Below are positions 5,045 through 5,470 of a stretch of DNA of 5,470 nt, one piece after another. A model generated the notes under the pieces. It did not search any database and was not told where the DNA came from. It saw only the letters and a list, made by a program, of their open reading frames with translations. Location: the NCBI GenBank assembly GCA_900765105.1, contig CAAFQM010000279.1:1-5470 (forward strand), in the 5' to 3' direction. Every line of letters begins with the position of its first letter. The stretch's first letter is position 1. A program made the position numbers and the translations under genes. Source of the DNA: an uncultured Faecalibacterium sp. Lineage in GTDB: Bacteria; Bacillota; Clostridia; Oscillospirales; Ruminococcaceae.

Positions 5045-5443
5045 TCAGCGCTTGGAGAACTGAGGTGCACGACGGGCAGCCTTCAGACCGTACTTCTTAC
5101 GTTCCTTCATACGAGGATCGCGGGTCAGGAAGCCTTCCTTCTTCAGTGCAGCACGGTTCTCAGCGTTCTGCTGCAGCAGAGCGCGGCTCAGGCCGTGACG
5201 GATAGCACCAGCCTGACCGGAAACACCGCCGCCGGAAACGCGGACGACGACGTCGTACTTGCCCTCCAGGCCCAGCAGGACCAGCGGAGAACGGACGATC
5301 AGCTTCAGGGTCTCCAGACCGAAGTAGTTGTCGATATCACGGTCGTTGATGGTGATCTTGCCAGTGCCCTGGTAAACGCGAACGCGGGCAACGGAATCCT
5401 TACGACGACCAGTGCCGTAGAAATAAGGTTTGGTTTCGTACAT
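5045..5443 (-). CDS. rpsI: 30S ribosomal protein S9
   Basis: The 132-aa product is ribosomal protein S9 (uS9), a component of the 30S head whose C-terminal tail reaches the P-site tRNA anticodon stem. The characteristic start YFYGTGRRKDSVARVRV (7-23) is followed by GKITINDRDIDNYF, the glycine-rich VSGGGVSGQAGAIRHGLSRA (69-88) and the basic close KERKKYGLKAARRAPQFSKR, ending in the conserved Lys-Arg that contacts tRNA. Length is normal for the family (about 130 aa). The ATG (5443-5441) has a near-perfect AAGGAGG (5459-5453) 9 bp upstream, fitting a highly translated gene. It directly follows the end of another reading frame, almost certainly rplM, in the conserved L13-S9 operon, and is the last gene before a terminator. 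Confidence 0.98.
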   Translation of the reverse strand: MYETKPYFYGTGRRKDSVARVRVYQGTGKITINDRDIDNYFGLETLKLIVRSPLVLLGLEGKYDVVVRVSGGGVSGQAGAIRHGLSRALLQQNAENRAALKKEGFLTRDPRMKERKKYGLKAARRAPQFSKR

Positions 5444-5460
5444 GTTCGATTGCCTCCTTC

Positions 5461-5470
5461 TTAGAACTCG
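5461..5470 (-). CDS. rplM: Probable 50S ribosomal protein L13, last codons only
   Basis: Only GAG TTC TAA (Glu-Phe-stop) is visible before the rpsI ribosome binding site, 17 bp upstream of the rpsI start. The identification rests on the near-universal rplM-rpsI gene order and the tight spacing, not on the two residues themselves. Confidence 0.5.

Noticed and set aside
4943..5464. A 173-codon + strand frame opposite rpsI
   Set aside because: It crosses the rpsI terminator and is antisense to an unmistakable ribosomal protein gene.

Overview
The window looks like a piece of a Gram-positive gut Clostridia genome, most likely Oscillospiraceae/Ruminococcaceae and perhaps close to Faecalibacterium. 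That is inferred from moderately high GC, strong AGGAGG-type ribosome binding sites, TGnTATAAT/TATACT-like extended -10 promoters, an ATP-type PEP carboxykinase and the general style of the proteins. I cannot confirm the taxon without a search. Nothing in the window is a prophage, transposon, CRISPR array or RNA gene.

Layout, left to right. (1) 1-401: the C-terminal 109 residues of PEP carboxykinase (pckA, +) and its strong hairpin terminator. (2) 434-642: a promoter with an 8-bp inverted repeat, followed by a decayed XRE-type regulator (+). (3) 643-972: about 330 bp without an intact gene, holding two candidate promoters for the next gene. (4) 973-1779: an AIM24-family protein (+). (5) 1794-1833: a perfect 17-bp bidirectional terminator shared with the convergent gene. 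(6) 1843-3360: a 505-aa sodium/proline symporter (putP, -). (7) 3361-3599: a divergent promoter region. (8) 3600-4160: a phosphinothricin-acetyltransferase-like GNAT protein (+). (9) 4201-4236: a terminator between convergent genes. (10) 4280-4807: a small unrecognised lipoprotein (-), probably cut short by a one-base slip near its 3' end. (11) 4808-5044: its upstream region and the rpsI terminator. (12) 5045-5470: rpsI (-) and the last codons of what is probably rplM.

The genes are mostly single-gene units with their own promoters and terminators, apart from the rplM-rpsI operon. They do not form one pathway; metabolic (pckA, putP), housekeeping (rpsI) and accessory genes simply lie side by side.

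The most interesting part is the control region of the lipoprotein gene. A run of 12 G (coding strand) lies inside the spacer between a good -35 (TTGACG) and an extended -10 (TGTTATTCT), giving a suboptimal 19-bp spacing. Two copies of CTGCGTGAA, exactly 21 bp apart, sit just upstream of the -35. This is the layout expected for a phase-variable, activator-dependent promoter. The same gene also has an apparent one-base deletion in its last codons, where the shifted frame encodes a natural-looking tail ending at the terminator.
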